Assembly (NCBI GenBank): GCA_964036045.1
Contig: OZ038380.1
Span: 14,033,629 to 14,097,628 of the forward strand
From: Eutreptiella sp. 'Long Island Sound 2002'
Lineage: Eukaryota > Euglenozoa > Euglenophyceae > Eutreptiales > Eutreptiaceae
Length of the DNA stretch: 64,000 bases
Reading direction: 5' to 3'
The number at the start of each line of letters is the position of its first letter. Position 1 is the first letter of the stretch. Shown piece by piece: positions 51,873 to 63,898 of the stretch. Made by a program: the position numbers and the translations under genes. The notes under the pieces were generated by a model. That model ran no database searches. It was not told where the DNA came from and was given only the letters and a program-made list of their open reading frames with translations.

Positions 51873-54587
51873 TCACACACACACATGTCCCGGCGGTGTC
51901 CCCGAGACCCAATGATCGTACAGGGGTGGGTAGTCGAAGCTCCAGTCGCCTGTTACCCCTGCTGGTGCCACCGTCGCGGGCAGAACCCATGTAGCGTATC
52001 GTTCCCCCGCCCAGTGTGCTTTGCGCTTTACCCAGGCCAAGGCGTGATGCAGAGCGCAGCATCGGGGTAGGGGGGCGTGGGGTATCACTTGGTGCAAAAA
52101 TCGGATGGCGAACATGGGCTCATGTTGCGAGGTGTCCAGCCCTCTGACGATTGCCGCGTGCATAGCTTTGCATATCGCACGTGGCTGGTAGCCGGACAGT
52201 CGCGCCACCTGTACCCATGCAGCGATGGTGATTAACTGAGCCAAGGGAGTTCGACACCATTGTCGTGAATTGGACAGCACCCCGGTAAATATGGTTTGCA
52301 GGTATTTGGGCGCTGACATACAGGGGGTCATGAGGGGAGGGCCCAGTTTCAGTGCCCATGTGGAATCTAGTGAGCTGGGATGTGCATACGCTGTGTGTGT
52401 ATCGTTTTCCCCACATACCATGCAGAATCCCATCGCTACTGTTGAGCGCTGCAGGCACCGATGCGTACACTGATCATCACAGGGGCACAGGACTCTGAGG
52501 CTCCAACAGCGCTGCAGGATGTCGCACACTCGCTGTACGACGCGGATAGAGGGCGAGTCGGCAAATGAGGTGGCTAACAATATATTGTCGCGGAACTGGC
52601 AGAGGGTCAGGGCTCCCCAGGGAGTATCCCAGTAGATGAATCCTGAGTCTGTGACTCGTAGTTCACCCAGACCGCGGAACAGGTTTCTGTGTTGGTAGAC
52701 CCCCCACTGGCAGTGCAGATCGGCGGATTGCGCGGAGAACGAGCCCCCCATGGGAATACATCCTGTGCGTTGCCACACCGACCCTACTGCCCAGACGAAA
52801 TTATTGTTCTGCAGCTCAAAATTGATCTGTTTTGCCAGCTCTGTGTGGTCGACATACCAGAATTTCCTCGACGCCCCTTTTCCCGCTCTGTCCAGCTTTT
52901 TGCTGTCTTTGTGGACACTCCAGGTTATCTCGGACATGCGCCACCGCCGTCGCTTAGCAAGCCACGCCACCGACTGTTGCAAGTGGGTCTCAACCTGTCG
53001 GGGGGGGACGTGGTTAAATTGGTCCTTGCAATCGAGCTCTGCCAGGTAGGAACAGGAGATTGTAGGCAACCAGTGAAACCAAGCAGCGACGTGATTAACG
53101 GAATGCACCATGAAGTTGCCTGGCACCTCCTCGGCAAGCAGTTTCAAGAAAGTGGTGGTTGCTCTGGCCGCAATGGTGAGGTCTCGTTTGGGGAGGAGGG
53201 GTTTGGGTAGCGCTGCAATTGGTCGCCACAGCTGTTGTTGTTTAACGAGGCTCTTGGCCTTTCCAATCAAGTATAGCGAGGCGATGCGGCCCACAGGGTC
53301 AGACTCCCAGTTGTTCGAGTCAATAATGGACTTAATACGTGCAGTCACCTGTGCTGGTGTGTCGTGACACGCTGTGTAGCCCTCCTGCACGAGAAATTTA
53401 TGCAGCACTGTCCACATCCAGTGTTTGCAGAAACCCCACAGCACTCCCACCCCCTTATCTACAATCCGGACGTAGTGTGATGCACTAATGTCGCTTGCCT
53501 GTTTCTCGATGATTTTTAGCGTGTTCCCCGACTCGGACCATAGGGATGGGGGCAACATGCGCTGGAGGTGGGGGACCTCGGCTCCCACCTGCTGTGCTAT
53601 CCGCTGGAGGTCTTTTATGAGTTGTGCTCGGACGCTGGAGCCTTTTATTGGTATTGTGTCACTCGGGCGCAGGATAGTGCCATCGTGAGATCGTACCCAG
53701 ACTGGGAGGAGGGCTTTGTGTCCATCAATCTCCATGATATTCCCCTGAGACTCCTGGACGTGCGCACAGCAGCAGGGGGGTTGAAAAGCCTGCTGGTCCG
53801 TTTTCCTGCTATGCTTGGCGAAGATACGGCCTAGGGTGACAGGGTTAGATCGTACAACACGCACTGCCTTGTGTAGGGCCTGTTTTTCCCAGGCTGGAAT
53901 GTCGCAGGATTTGACAATAGTTCTCACCACTCTGTGAATCGTTGCGTTTTGTTGCGGGGTCAGGTTTGGGACGGTCACGTGGCCCAATACATACAGGGGG
54001 ATAGAGAGGCGGGAAGCAAGATCGTGTAGCTCTGCTTGTAGGAATTTAACTCGGGGCCAGTCCCCAATTCCTCTGGCATCTCGGATCCCCTGTAATGCCG
54101 CAAGCACTCGTTGGTTCATCCGGCCCCGGGTCTTGGATCCCTCACCGTTGGTGCTGATGCCTGGGGGGACATCGTTGCATGCCCAGCGCCTGAACACCCA
54201 CCACCAGTGACGTTCTCGCACGGACGCGTGCCAGTCGTCCTCGATCCACTGCAGGGGGAGGATTCCCCAGCCTGACGCGGGGTGCTTGGCCATGTGTTTG
54301 TGCAGGGTGGCACAATCAACATCTGCGGCACTGTCTGTCATATGTTTCCTCAGTCGGCTGGCCAGGGCACCCGTTGTCAGTCCTATATAAACAATCTGTA
54401 GCCACACGTTGTAAACCAGATATATCACATTTTTCGGGGGGGTAAGGGCAATAAACCAGCGGTGCACATGACTCAGCCTGCGCGCCATTGCCAGGGGGGG
54501 GTGAGTATCCCAGGGCAGGTATCTGGTGCGTGTTTGCATCAGTTCTGCCCACGTCCCCAAATTCTTATCGTCCAGCGCTGCCTGCAT
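51873..54587 (-). CDS. GIY-YIG nuclease + reverse transcriptase-like protein (permuted Penelope-like candidate)
   Basis: 904 residues from the ATG at 54587. Residues about 53-140 fit a GIY-YIG nuclease: VIYLVYN, then IVYIGLTTGALASRLRKHM (YIG and catalytic Arg) and a downstream RERHWWWVFRRW (Glu). A long basic helical region follows. Residues about 505-690 read as a reverse transcriptase: LAELDCKDQFNHVPP (motif A, Asp519), TGCIPMGGSFSAQSADLHCQ (motif B), and TLCQFRDNILLAT (motif C, Asp667-Asn668 instead of Asp-Asp). An N-terminal GIY-YIG before an RT is the layout of the permuted Penelope-like clade (Chlamys/Naiad group). The open frame continues upstream without ATG to a TGA next to a (CA)n at 54769-54797, so the N-terminus may be incomplete. 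The frame is otherwise intact over 2.7 kb. Confidence 0.7.
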   Translation of the reverse strand: MQAALDDKNLGTWAELMQTRTRYLPWDTHPPLAMARRLSHVHRWFIALTPPKNVIYLVYNVWLQIVYIGLTTGALASRLRKHMTDSAADVDCATLHKHMAKHPASGWGILPLQWIEDDWHASVRERHWWWVFRRWACNDVPPGISTNGEGSKTRGRMNQRVLAALQGIRDARGIGDWPRVKFLQAELHDLASRLSIPLYVLGHVTVPNLTPQQNATIHRVVRTIVKSCDIPAWEKQALHKAVRVVRSNPVTLGRIFAKHSRKTDQQAFQPPCCCAHVQESQGNIMEIDGHKALLPVWVRSHDGTILRPSDTIPIKGSSVRAQLIKDLQRIAQQVGAEVPHLQRMLPPSLWSESGNTLKIIEKQASDISASHYVRIVDKGVGVLWGFCKHWMWTVLHKFLVQEGYTACHDTPAQVTARIKSIIDSNNWESDPVGRIASLYLIGKAKSLVKQQQLWRPIAALPKPLLPKRDLTIAARATTTFLKLLAEEVPGNFMVHSVNHVAAWFHWLPTISCSYLAELDCKDQFNHVPPRQVETHLQQSVAWLAKRRRWRMSEITWSVHKDSKKLDRAGKGASRKFWYVDHTELAKQINFELQNNNFVWAVGSVWQRTGCIPMGGSFSAQSADLHCQWGVYQHRNLFRGLGELRVTDSGFIYWDTPWGALTLCQFRDNILLATSFADSPSIRVVQRVCDILQRCWSLRVLCPCDDQCTHRCLQRSTVAMGFCMVCGENDTHTAYAHPSSLDSTWALKLGPPLMTPCMSAPKYLQTIFTGVLSNSRQWCRTPLAQLITIAAWVQVARLSGYQPRAICKAMHAAIVRGLDTSQHEPMFAIRFLHQVIPHAPLPRCCALHHALAWVKRKAHWAGERYATWVLPATVAPAGVTGDWSFDYPPLYDHWVSGTPPGHVCV

Positions 54588-54766
54588 TTGGATGGTGATG
54601 GCTCGCAAGACGAGGGGCGACTGGGGTATAGGTGAAACACTCAGGAGACTGGTTCCGGCTTCCCGGAGGAGGAGGTGTATTCTGAGTATTTGGACTTCAT
54701 CACACGCATCCTGGGCCTCACGGCTACTGAGCAGATGCCAAATTTCGGAGCTCTGATACCAACCGG

Positions 54767-54768
<2 letters not shown>

Positions 54769-54799
<31 letters not shown>
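54769..54799. repeat. (CA)n at 5' limit of the GIY-YIG/RT frame
   Basis: About 15 CA units. The open frame of the GIY-YIG/RT protein stops at its edge, and sequence beyond it is markedly AT-richer. Confidence 0.9.
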
Positions 54800-54800
<1 letters not shown>

Positions 54801-57800
54801 TCGTATTGCGAGGAATTTTTTTTTAATTGCAAAGGCAAGTACAAAAAGCGAGAACAATTTTTTTTAAAGAATGATGCCTCCATTGCAATATGTACAACTG
54901 CCGGTTCTGTAACCTTAATAATGGGATGCCGAGTCAACAAAGCACAAAGTACTCTTTGTGGCCGCCAATTAAAGGAATTTGACCAATATAATCGCCAGCT
55001 TATACCTCCACCTCTTTGCACCGTAGAAGAGGTGGGTGCCTGAAGAGAAGGTGGAAGGAAACAGGGATGGATCTAACTAGGGTGGTGGGTGTCCCTCCCT
55101 ACCCCGCCCCCCCTCCACTGTTGTGATGAGGCGTCACAATATGCATCACAAAAACACACGGTCACATAATGAGGTACGCAGGGTACCAGGAGGCAGGCAG
55201 CACGCCCCTTCACGTGAAGCATTCAATGCAAACCCTTGCATATTTCAAGAAACAGTTTTTGGTGTTTTTTGTTGGTGCACCAGGGTTCTTATTCACTGTC
55301 ACTGTCACTGTCAGTACCACTTTCCTTGTCAACGACAGTGATGCCGCTTGAGCTAGAGGCATCCGTGGAGATGCTTCCGAAAGAGGACAAAGAGCTGCAT
55401 GAATCTGAGACCTGTCCCAGGTTGTCAACATACTCTACAGTTTCAGGCAGAATGCGTTCCCTGGCCTTTCCTTTTCCATTTGTGTCGGTGGTGCAGGCCA
55501 CTTGATGGGTGTCTGTGGTCCTGACGCATGCCCTCAGAAAGTACCACTGCCCTCGGAAAGTACCACAGAGCCTTTTGGGTGTCACAATGTTTTCAGAAAA
55601 GCTGTTTTCCCACTATGGCCTATTGTAATTTTTGTGACATGTCACAATTCACTACCCCCCCCCCCTCCCCCCCCACCCCCACCCCCTGAGTGGCGCACAA
55701 ATTAGATCCATCCCTGGAAGGAAATATGTGGCAGGGGGTTGTGCTACGAAACAGGCACCCACTACGAACAGTGAGAGGATGCGCTTGTAGATCAAATCAA
55801 ACTTCATTTTCGATGACTTAGGCTTTGCATCGGGATTGGTGTTCTGCACCCAATCCTCAAAGAGAATCTTTTTGACGTGCTTGGCCAAGTCGTCAAAGAA
55901 CGTTTGGTCGCATACAAAGGATCAGAGCATCTTTCGGGTAGCCCTCGGGGGCCTAGACACGCTTTTGGTGGGTGGACACGTACCAGTGGGTGTCCTCCTC
56001 TGTGGTGGGACATTCCCCCTTGGCATGTGAAGCTATGATGCCTTGCTTAGAGGAGGCATCCTTGCCTTGGTACTTGGTGGGGGTGACCTCAACTTTGTCC
56101 TTGGCTTTCAACACCTGCGGGAGATCAGAAATAGCTACATGCCCCTGGCCATCTCACGGTCCCCAAAGCGGGGACAAAATCATAAATGGCTACAGAGCCT
56201 CTGCCGTCTTGGGGGTCCCCAATGTGGGGACAAGATCAAAAGGGGCTGTTAACCCTTGCCGTCTTGGGGGCCACAAGTGGGCAAAATGGCTACACAACCC
56301 CTACCATCTTGGCGGCAGAGTCTACCCCCGGTGTCTAGGTTCTGTCTCGGCAATATCGGGTTCCACCTCGGTCTCGGGACGTCAGCGGGTTTTTTTGCCG
56401 CGCCGGGTAGAGCTCCCCGAAGCGCCGCCAATTGGCTAGGTGCATACCGGCCTTGGCACTGCAGTCCCCCCCCCCCCCCCGACACAACAACGCCCCCCAA
56501 AAAACTTTGCCTCACTCATCTCTTTTCAACACACTCTGGCAAGGAAGAACGAGACCTCGCCCCTGCCGCTGCCATGAATTGACATGCCCCCAGTCGATCC
56601 TTGGCTCTCCCCGGGTGCCCCCACACCCATAGGCCCCTGTTGCATAGCGGCGAGACGCGGCCCTGCTACACAGCGGCGCGGGGCAGTTCTAACATGTGAA
56701 ATACACGTGTTCATGAATACATGTGCGTTGTTAGGTGCTACACGGTATTGTTGGCTAATACACTAGCGTATTCGGCAAGGGAGGGGGGCAGGGTTCATAT
56801 CTGCAGATTGTCCAGGGCCCATCGGGGCCGCAAGGAGCAGTTTGCAGTCAGGCCAACGGCGTGTTGCAACCAATTTGCAAACAAGTCGCGGAAGGAGTTC
56901 AATTTAATGAGCAATCGTCCATGGGTTAGGCACACATGGCACCCACCCTAGGCTAGCCGCTGACGACTAGCCCCTGAGAGGTGAGAAGGGTACCTATCCT
57001 GTATGACAAGAGGCTCCCCCCGGCACAACCGCTACGTTTGTTCACGGGACGCCTGCCCGTGACCCTCAATTGCCCCACTCAGCTGGAGCACAGCCTGGGC
57101 TAGCTACATGCTGTAAAGCATGGTGTTGTGCATCTAAAGGGGGTCAGGGACCCATCCGCGAGCCATGCCTGGCAGTTCCACACAAGTTCGGATCCATTGC
57201 TCTGAGGGGGGTAGGGGTTCTTGAAAATCAGTTGCGGTGGTGGCAAGCTGGGAAGGCACTTGCAGGCAAGTCGTGGGATCATGGTTTTGGTGTGGAGACA
57301 ATTCGGGCGCTTGTTTGAGTGATCCAATGCACCATGCATGAAGTTTCGGCCAAAACGTGCGCCGGTGTAGAATCTCGGCAAAAATGGGAAAAGTGGTCAA
57401 GCTTGCCAAGTTAGTTTGCATGGTGAGGTGACGTTCCCTCATTAGCCCACACCGTGTGTTGGGAAAGAGGCGCTATGTGTGCTTGGTGTTAAACGTACAA
57501 TCATTGACATCCATTTTGCCAACACTGTGCAAACAGCTGGACGGTGGGGGACGAGAGCTCATCAATCCACCAGTGCATTGCAGCTGGTTACATGTGCAGC
57601 CGTTGGCCAAGTGCCTGTCGAAGCAAACGACAACAACAGAAATTGGGGATTTGATGGTGCCACTATGTTCATTCTATGAAGCGAAGTCCATCCCGTTGAC
57701 GGAGGCGGCCATCTAGCACACGGTTTTGGCACAGGGCACATGTGGCATGAAAGGGGTGCTGGTGCGCTCCCTATTCACCTACTGTGAGCTGTGACGGGTC

Positions 57801-58239
57801 ATGAGTGGAGTACAAGTCACGGTGGACGGTTTGAACTAAACGGGGCTAGCACATTTACTGCTTCTTATGCATGGAGACCACTCAATACGCCTGCTATGTT
57901 GAAAAACATGGGGGACGGCAATCGGCGAAATGGGGCGATGCATGTTGCCAAAATGGCGAAGCCGGTAGGGCCAACAGACCATGACCATGTGCACCAAATG
58001 CTGGATACTACAGTGGACGTCACCGACTCCATAGACGGCAAAACAGTGCAGATAGACGGGGCCATTCCGCCATATATCGCACGAAGTTGCCCCCCCTTAC
58101 CTAGAGGGTTGGAGGGGCATGTTTGGAGGTAAGGGGGGGAGGTAGGGGGGGGGGGGTATGGGGGGTGAGGGGGGGAGGTAAGGGGGGGGGGGTGAGAGGG
58201 GGTATTGGGGGTGAGGGGGACCCCCAAAACTTGCAAGAG
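54800..58239. other. intergenic, mostly unassigned
   Basis: 54800-55100 is AT-rich. 55289-55585 has a minus frame ending in a Ser-Asp repeat (coded by (CACTGT)n), function unknown. 55655-55686 is a C run. 55702-56043 has a degraded minus frame (FDDLAKHVKKILFEDWVQN, then KSSKMKFDLIYKRI) with frameshifts, possibly an old element or exon. 56113-56300 is a minisatellite and 56464-56480 a C run. 56500-58080 has no recognised gene. 58080-58230 is G-rich with GGGGAGGTA(A/G) boxes. Confidence 0.5.
56113..56300. repeat. minisatellite related to 33741-33885
   Basis: About 3.6 units of 45-55 bp with GCC(G/A)TCTTGGGGGTCCCC, then AATGTGGGGACAAGATCA and AAATGGCTACA. The inner GGTCCCC-GGGGA palindrome and GATCA-ATGGCTACA order match the 33.7-kb units. 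Confidence 0.8.
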
Positions 58240-59353
58240 TTATGTAGCTAGGGGTCGAGTGAAGCAAGCTGTTTGTCGAGCCAAGCGAGCTGAAGCAGTG
58301 GGAGGTTTGGCGGTCCACACACAAGGCGGTGCATACACAAAGTGGTGCACACACAAGGCGGTGCAAACACAAGGCGGTTTGTGGCCACCGCAAGAGTCTT
58401 GTTATTTGAGGACGGGTGTGTGGGCTGGCCCTTGCGTCGAGCGAAGCGAGCCAAAGCAATGGGAGGTTTGGCGGTCCACACACAAGGCGGTGCATACACA
58501 AAGTGGTGCACACACAAGGCGGTCTGTGGCCACCGCAGGAGTCTTGTTATTTGAGGACGGGTGCGTGGGCTGGCCCTTGCGTCGAGCGAAGCGAGCCGAA
58601 GCAGTGGGAGGTTTGGCGGTCCACACACAAGGCGGTGCATACACAAAGTGGTGCACACACAAGGCGGTCTGTGGCCACCGCAAGAGTCTTGTTATTTGAG
58701 GACGGGTGCGTGGGCCGGCCCTTGCGTCGAGCGAAGCGAGCCAAAGCAATGGGAGGTTTGGCGGTCCACACACAAGGCGGTGCATACACAAAGTGGTGCA
58801 CACACAAGGCGGTCTGTGGCCACCGCAGGAGTCTTGTTATTTGAGGACGGGTGGGTGGGCTGGCCCGTCGAGCGAAGCGAGCCGAAGCAATGGGAGGTTT
58901 GGCGGTCCACACACAAGGCGGTGCATACACAAAGTGGTGCACACACAAGGCGGTCTGTGGCCACCGCAGGAGTCTTGTTATTTGAGGACGGGTGCGTGGG
59001 CTGGCCCTTGCGTCGAGCGAAGCGAGCCGAAGCAGTGGGAGGTTTGGCGGTCCACACACAAGGCGGTGCATACACAAAGTGGTGCACACACAAGGCGGTC
59101 TGTGGCCACCGCAAGAGTCTTGTTATTTGAGGACGGGTGCGTGGGCCGGCCCTTGCGTCGAGCGAAGCGAGCCAAAGCAATGGGAGGTTTGGCGGTCCAC
59201 ACACAAGGCGGTGCATACACAAAGTGGTGCACACACAAGGCGGTCTGTGGCCACCGCAGGAGTCTTGTTATTTGAGGACGGGTGGGTGGGCTGGCCCGTC
59301 GAGCGAAGCGAGCCGAAGCAATGGGAGGTTTGGCGGTCCACACACAAGGCGGT

Positions 59354-59400
<47 letters not shown>
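58240..59400. repeat. 145-bp tandem array with three-monomer higher-order repeat
   Basis: Monomers start GTGGCCACCGCA at 58381, 58526, 58671, 58816, 58957, 59102 and 59247, after a divergent unit at 58240-58380. Three monomer types (145, 145 and 141 bp) occur in the order A-B-C-A-B-C from 58526, so a 431-bp block is duplicated. The C type lacks 4 bp (GGCCCGTCG in place of GGCCCTTGCGTCG). The last unit is cut by (CA)n at 59354-59398. All frames through it are repeat translations, not genes. Confidence 0.95.
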
Positions 59401-59401
<1 letters not shown>

Positions 59402-62400
59402 TGGCCACCACAGTAGTCTTGTTATTTACGGGGGGGGTGTAGGGGCGGCAGGCCACCACGTCGAGCGAAGCGAGCCGTCTGTCGAGCGAAGCGGGGCCGA
59501 AGGGGGTTGCAGGGGGGGGGGGCAGGTAAGGGGGGGGGGGGGCAAGGGGGGGAAATGATAGGGGGGTGGTAAAGGGGGCGCAAGCAGGTCTCAAAGCGCT
59601 CTACACATGCCCGTCCTAGTATGCACATGCAGCAATGTTCGGCAGTTCCACAAGATCATTGGTATGATACAAGTGTGCTACCTCACAATTGACTGCACCT
59701 GATGGCCTTGTTTTGTCAACACCAGAGTGTTTGTATGCTACAAGACAGAGAAAGGCAGGTAAAGGGGGGGGGTTAGGTTGGTTGGTCGGTTGGTTGTACG
59801 ACACGGCTATAGCGGCCGGTGCCCCCCCCCCCCCCCCAAGGAGTTCTCCCGACGGACCTATGCCGCGTCAATGGTTTGGGATGGCACTCTCCACCCATGT
59901 CTCCCTACTGCCCCTCTCGCCCGCCCACTGGCACCCCACATCCCCCTATTGCGGACCCCTCGCACCCGCACCCGCATCCACTGTGCCCCTGTACCGTACC
60001 CGTCTTTGCATTCCCCGCTCCCTCGCCTTCACCGGACATGAACCTTTTGAGTCCCTTTTTTGGAGGGCCGGGTCGCATATAGACTTCTTTCCCGGGTGGA
60101 GGGCTTCTGCCCACGCCACGTGGCTTGCCACCGCTAGCATTCCACGTTGACTCCGCACTCATACCCATGTCGCCGCCTGCAACTTCTTTTGAACGGCGTT
60201 GATGGGACCGTTCTCGCGAGTACCGCCTGCACCACCGCCGATCGGGCCCCGTCTTCCATCACGTAGGCGATCAGCTTGTCCCGCGCCCGCCTCCACGTAC
60301 CTGCACCAGGTTCTCCAGCCCGGGAGCTTCCGCAAAGTGGCCACTTGATCCTCTCGAATGTCTTTGCACACCCATACCGACAAGAGAACTTGGTCTTGAA
60401 GAATGAACGATATCGGAACTCGTGACGCCGTTGCACTCGCCGCTAGGGTGACGTCCGCCAACACACCAAAGTCATGCCACTGCGCCCCCTTGGCGTCCGT
60501 CAGGTCACTCGCCGCCAGGTCCCCCAGCGCGATGTGGTACACGTCGTCCACGCGATCACATCGGACACAGCTATGTGTTTCCACTGGCGGTCTGCCGGTA
60601 GAGTGTTGAGATCAACCCGCTGGTTGGCCTCCTTTGCACCGAGGAAGGCTCCCGTGTAGGTCGTGTAAGAGGAGCGCGATGAAACACGTCACCTACAACC
60701 TAATGTGACCAGGCCAGTGCAGCATAGAGGGCAACGGGGCAGAAGCCTTACAAAAGTGCGACTACGGGGGATTCTTGTGCCTTTGCAAACACCACACCAT
60801 GGCAGCACGACAACCGTGACCTTCGCCCACTTCCACGTCACGCACGGCCTTCACCTCTTCTACTGCTATCACCTCTTGCACCCCGGGTTAACCCGCTGGC
60901 CCTTGCACTGCGTGTCACCACACGCCCTTCGGATGCACTCGCCGGACAATGGCGTAGGACCCATACAGCCCCTGCTTCACCACTGCTCCTCAGCTCTCGT
61001 CCTTGGCTCCGTGTTCTCCTCTCATCGACTCCTCTCCGGCTGGGCAGTGGCGCGGGGGCACTCCACGCCCCCATGCTTCACCACTGCCACTCAGTCCCAG
61101 CTCAGAGGTCGCAGCACTGAACGCGACATGCACAGGAACCTGTAGCAGGTCATATGTCTCGCCCGTTGTTGCCATTGATCGCACCCACACGTCCCGTTTT
61201 CCCACCCCTGTCTAACCACTGTTCCCAACAGCCCCCCCGGCTTGCCTTGGTGGCCGAGGCACAAGGCTGGGGCACAAAGCGCCACCGCGGCAGCCACCGG
61301 GGGGCGTTACCTGGTTGCACTGCCTTGCAGCCGCCGATGGCCTACTCCACGTCCCGTCCACGGCCGCCAGCGGCCCCACACACCCGCCGGACCGACCGGC
61401 ACCCGGTCGCCGTTCATGTCCACGTTGTCTGCGGCCTCCGCTAGTCCTGTGCTCCGCCTCCACGCTTCCGATCACCCGGCCGCACACGCCCACCCCTGCA
61501 AAGAGGGATAGCACGGTGCGGTGCCCCGCAGGGGTCGCACCGGTTGTCTACCTGATCCCCATCGTCCCCGTACAACCTTGCCCCGCTTGCTGATGTGTCT
61601 CTCTCCCCCGCGCTCGCACCCTCCCCTCTCTGTGCTGTCGGCTTTGCAGGCAGGCCCTCGGCCCGCGAGCTACCATCCCGAGGGTTTTTATACTGGTGCC
61701 AAGTCACCAAGGGAGGGGTTGGGGGGGGCAAAGGTAAGGGGGGGGCGGGGGGTAAGGGGGGGCGACTTCGTGCATACTATCCATTCCGCCCCCGTATGGA
61801 GAGTGGCACCTGAAGGCGGTGAAGAAGGCTTGGCTAGAAGCAATGGCACCCACAGATAGACGACCAACCAACGTGTGGACGGCGCTCTAGAAAGTAAATG
61901 CTCCAAGTGTCAAGGAGGAATTCTCGTACAAGGTGGCGTGGAAAAAGCTCGTCATGTGGCAATGGATGGGGCCGGTGACGGGCATCAACGAGGGCTATGT
62001 GTGGTGTGGTGCACAAGAAATTGTGTTACCACACCATGTCAAGGCATGCCCAACAACACGCCTCCTTCATGAAGGTATGTGAGCACTAAGGTGCCGGGTG
62101 ACCCAACAAGTCGATGTGGCATGCAAGGTATTTGACAAGCCACTCATATCCCTAGAAAGTCTAGCTAGACTAGCACGGTGAAAGGCAGTTTTGGATGTGT
62201 GATTTACCCGGTTTCAACCATTGATAAGCACTAGCCTACCGTGCATAGGACCCTCCTTTGGGCAGCCCAAATACACAACAAAGGAAACACGTGCTTTGTG
62301 GTACGTTTGTTTTCGGCCACACCCCTTGCCTTTCCGGCCATGGTTTGTGCCATGTTCCCTCACTTCCATCAAGTCATCATTGATCCCTTGCTTGTTGCTC

Positions 62401-63099
62401 TCTGGCTCTGGCCCCACCCTTACTCTCCTTGTGTAGGCATGCCTAGCCTTGTGGGGCTCCCAAGCTACCCGAGTTGCTGCATGTGCACATGTGTGCTGGT
62501 GGCGTTGTCTACATTGTGGGTTCGCCTCGGTATTAATTTCGGTTTGCGGGTACATACAGCATGCATGAAGCAAACATCTGTGGTTATCCCCCCCCCAGGG
62601 ATGCACATCCCTGTTTCTCCAAGGGGGGGCAGGAGGGTGCAAGGGCGGGGGGGATTCAGAGCCCTAAATATTTTTGGGAAATCCCACGGTCCCAAAAATG
62701 CCTTGTCCCCACAAAGGGGGGCGGGGGGTTTGGAGACTCACCCACCCACCGTCCAACCTGACCCAAAAGCAAAATATGAAAAAAAAAATCCTTCTGGTTG
62801 AAAGGTTCAAATCATTCAAAATGCCCAACCAGGTAGGGAGGGGGAGGTGTCTTCCAATACCCACCCACCAAGCACTTAGCACCCTTCCACTGCCTGTATG
62901 TTGGTGCCACGCGTCTCTGTTATCCACCCCTGAGTTTTTTTGCTGAATCGGGCAACCCTTGGCCCCCCCTTCTCCTTTCACACTTTTTTTGGTTTTGGCA
63001 GGCACCTGGCCCATGGCCTCACCGTCTCAAGGTGTGTGGTAGCGCCGGGCTACCACACACTTGGCCACTGCACATGGGGGCCGCCCATGTGGTGGCCCC

Positions 63100-63185
63100 A
63101 GGGTTTGGTACGCCCCACGAATCGATCCAGGGATCTCTCGAGTGCTCTCTGCCTGTCCTACCGCTGAACCAACCGCAACCGGGGG
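63100..63185 (-). repeat. tRNA-derived SINE-like head
   Basis: The minus strand reads TTGGTTCAGCGGTAGGACA (A-box match), then about 30 nt, then TGGATCGATTCG (B-box-like). It is flanked by long G and C runs. Acceptor-stem pairing is not evident, so it is not called a tRNA gene. Confidence 0.45.
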
Positions 63186-63749
63186 GGGGGGGGAGCTGCC
63201 CCCCCCCCCCCCAGGAGACCCTGAGTTTTGTGAGGCCTTTTTCTTCACATAGAATGGGTGACGCTAAAACTGACTGAAACTGACTGGTGCCAGTAAACCA
63301 ACAAATGCCATACTCCATTGCAGAATGCGGGCTCCAAGCCTTTTTTGAAAATCTGCATCAACAGAAGCCTAGGAGTCACACTCTCTGGAGATTGCCACTT
63401 GGAGAACATGGAAGACATGGCTGAATATACTGCCACAGTACAACAGGGAATGGTGCAGTTGTACACAATGTACACAAAGTGGTTTACGTACAGGGGGGAG
63501 GACAGGGCAGACAGGGAACTGAAGCCTGAACCAACTCCCATCACCCATCTCCACCCAGGATTCTTATTGCCATCCTTGTTACACGATGGATAATTTGGCC
63601 CAATCACTTAAGGGGGGGGGGGATCGGGGTGGGGTCCGAGGGGGGGGGGGGGTTAGCCCCCCCCCCACCCGCCCACCCCCAGGAGATGCTGAGTTGTTAA
63701 GCAAATGTCTGTTGAGTACATGAGTGCATCTCTCCCTCCCTCCCCCCCC

Positions 63750-63898
<149 letters not shown>

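Noticed and set aside
58240-59400. Array of similar units suggesting CRISPR or a repeat protein
   Set aside because: Units are contiguous at 145 bp with no unique spacers, and several frames on both strands are open because the unit length is not a multiple of 3; it is a satellite.
60159-60584. Cys/His frame that might be a zinc finger protein
   Set aside because: Only one CxxC and one His are placed well, and a frameshift is needed to extend it; listed only as a possible LINE remnant.
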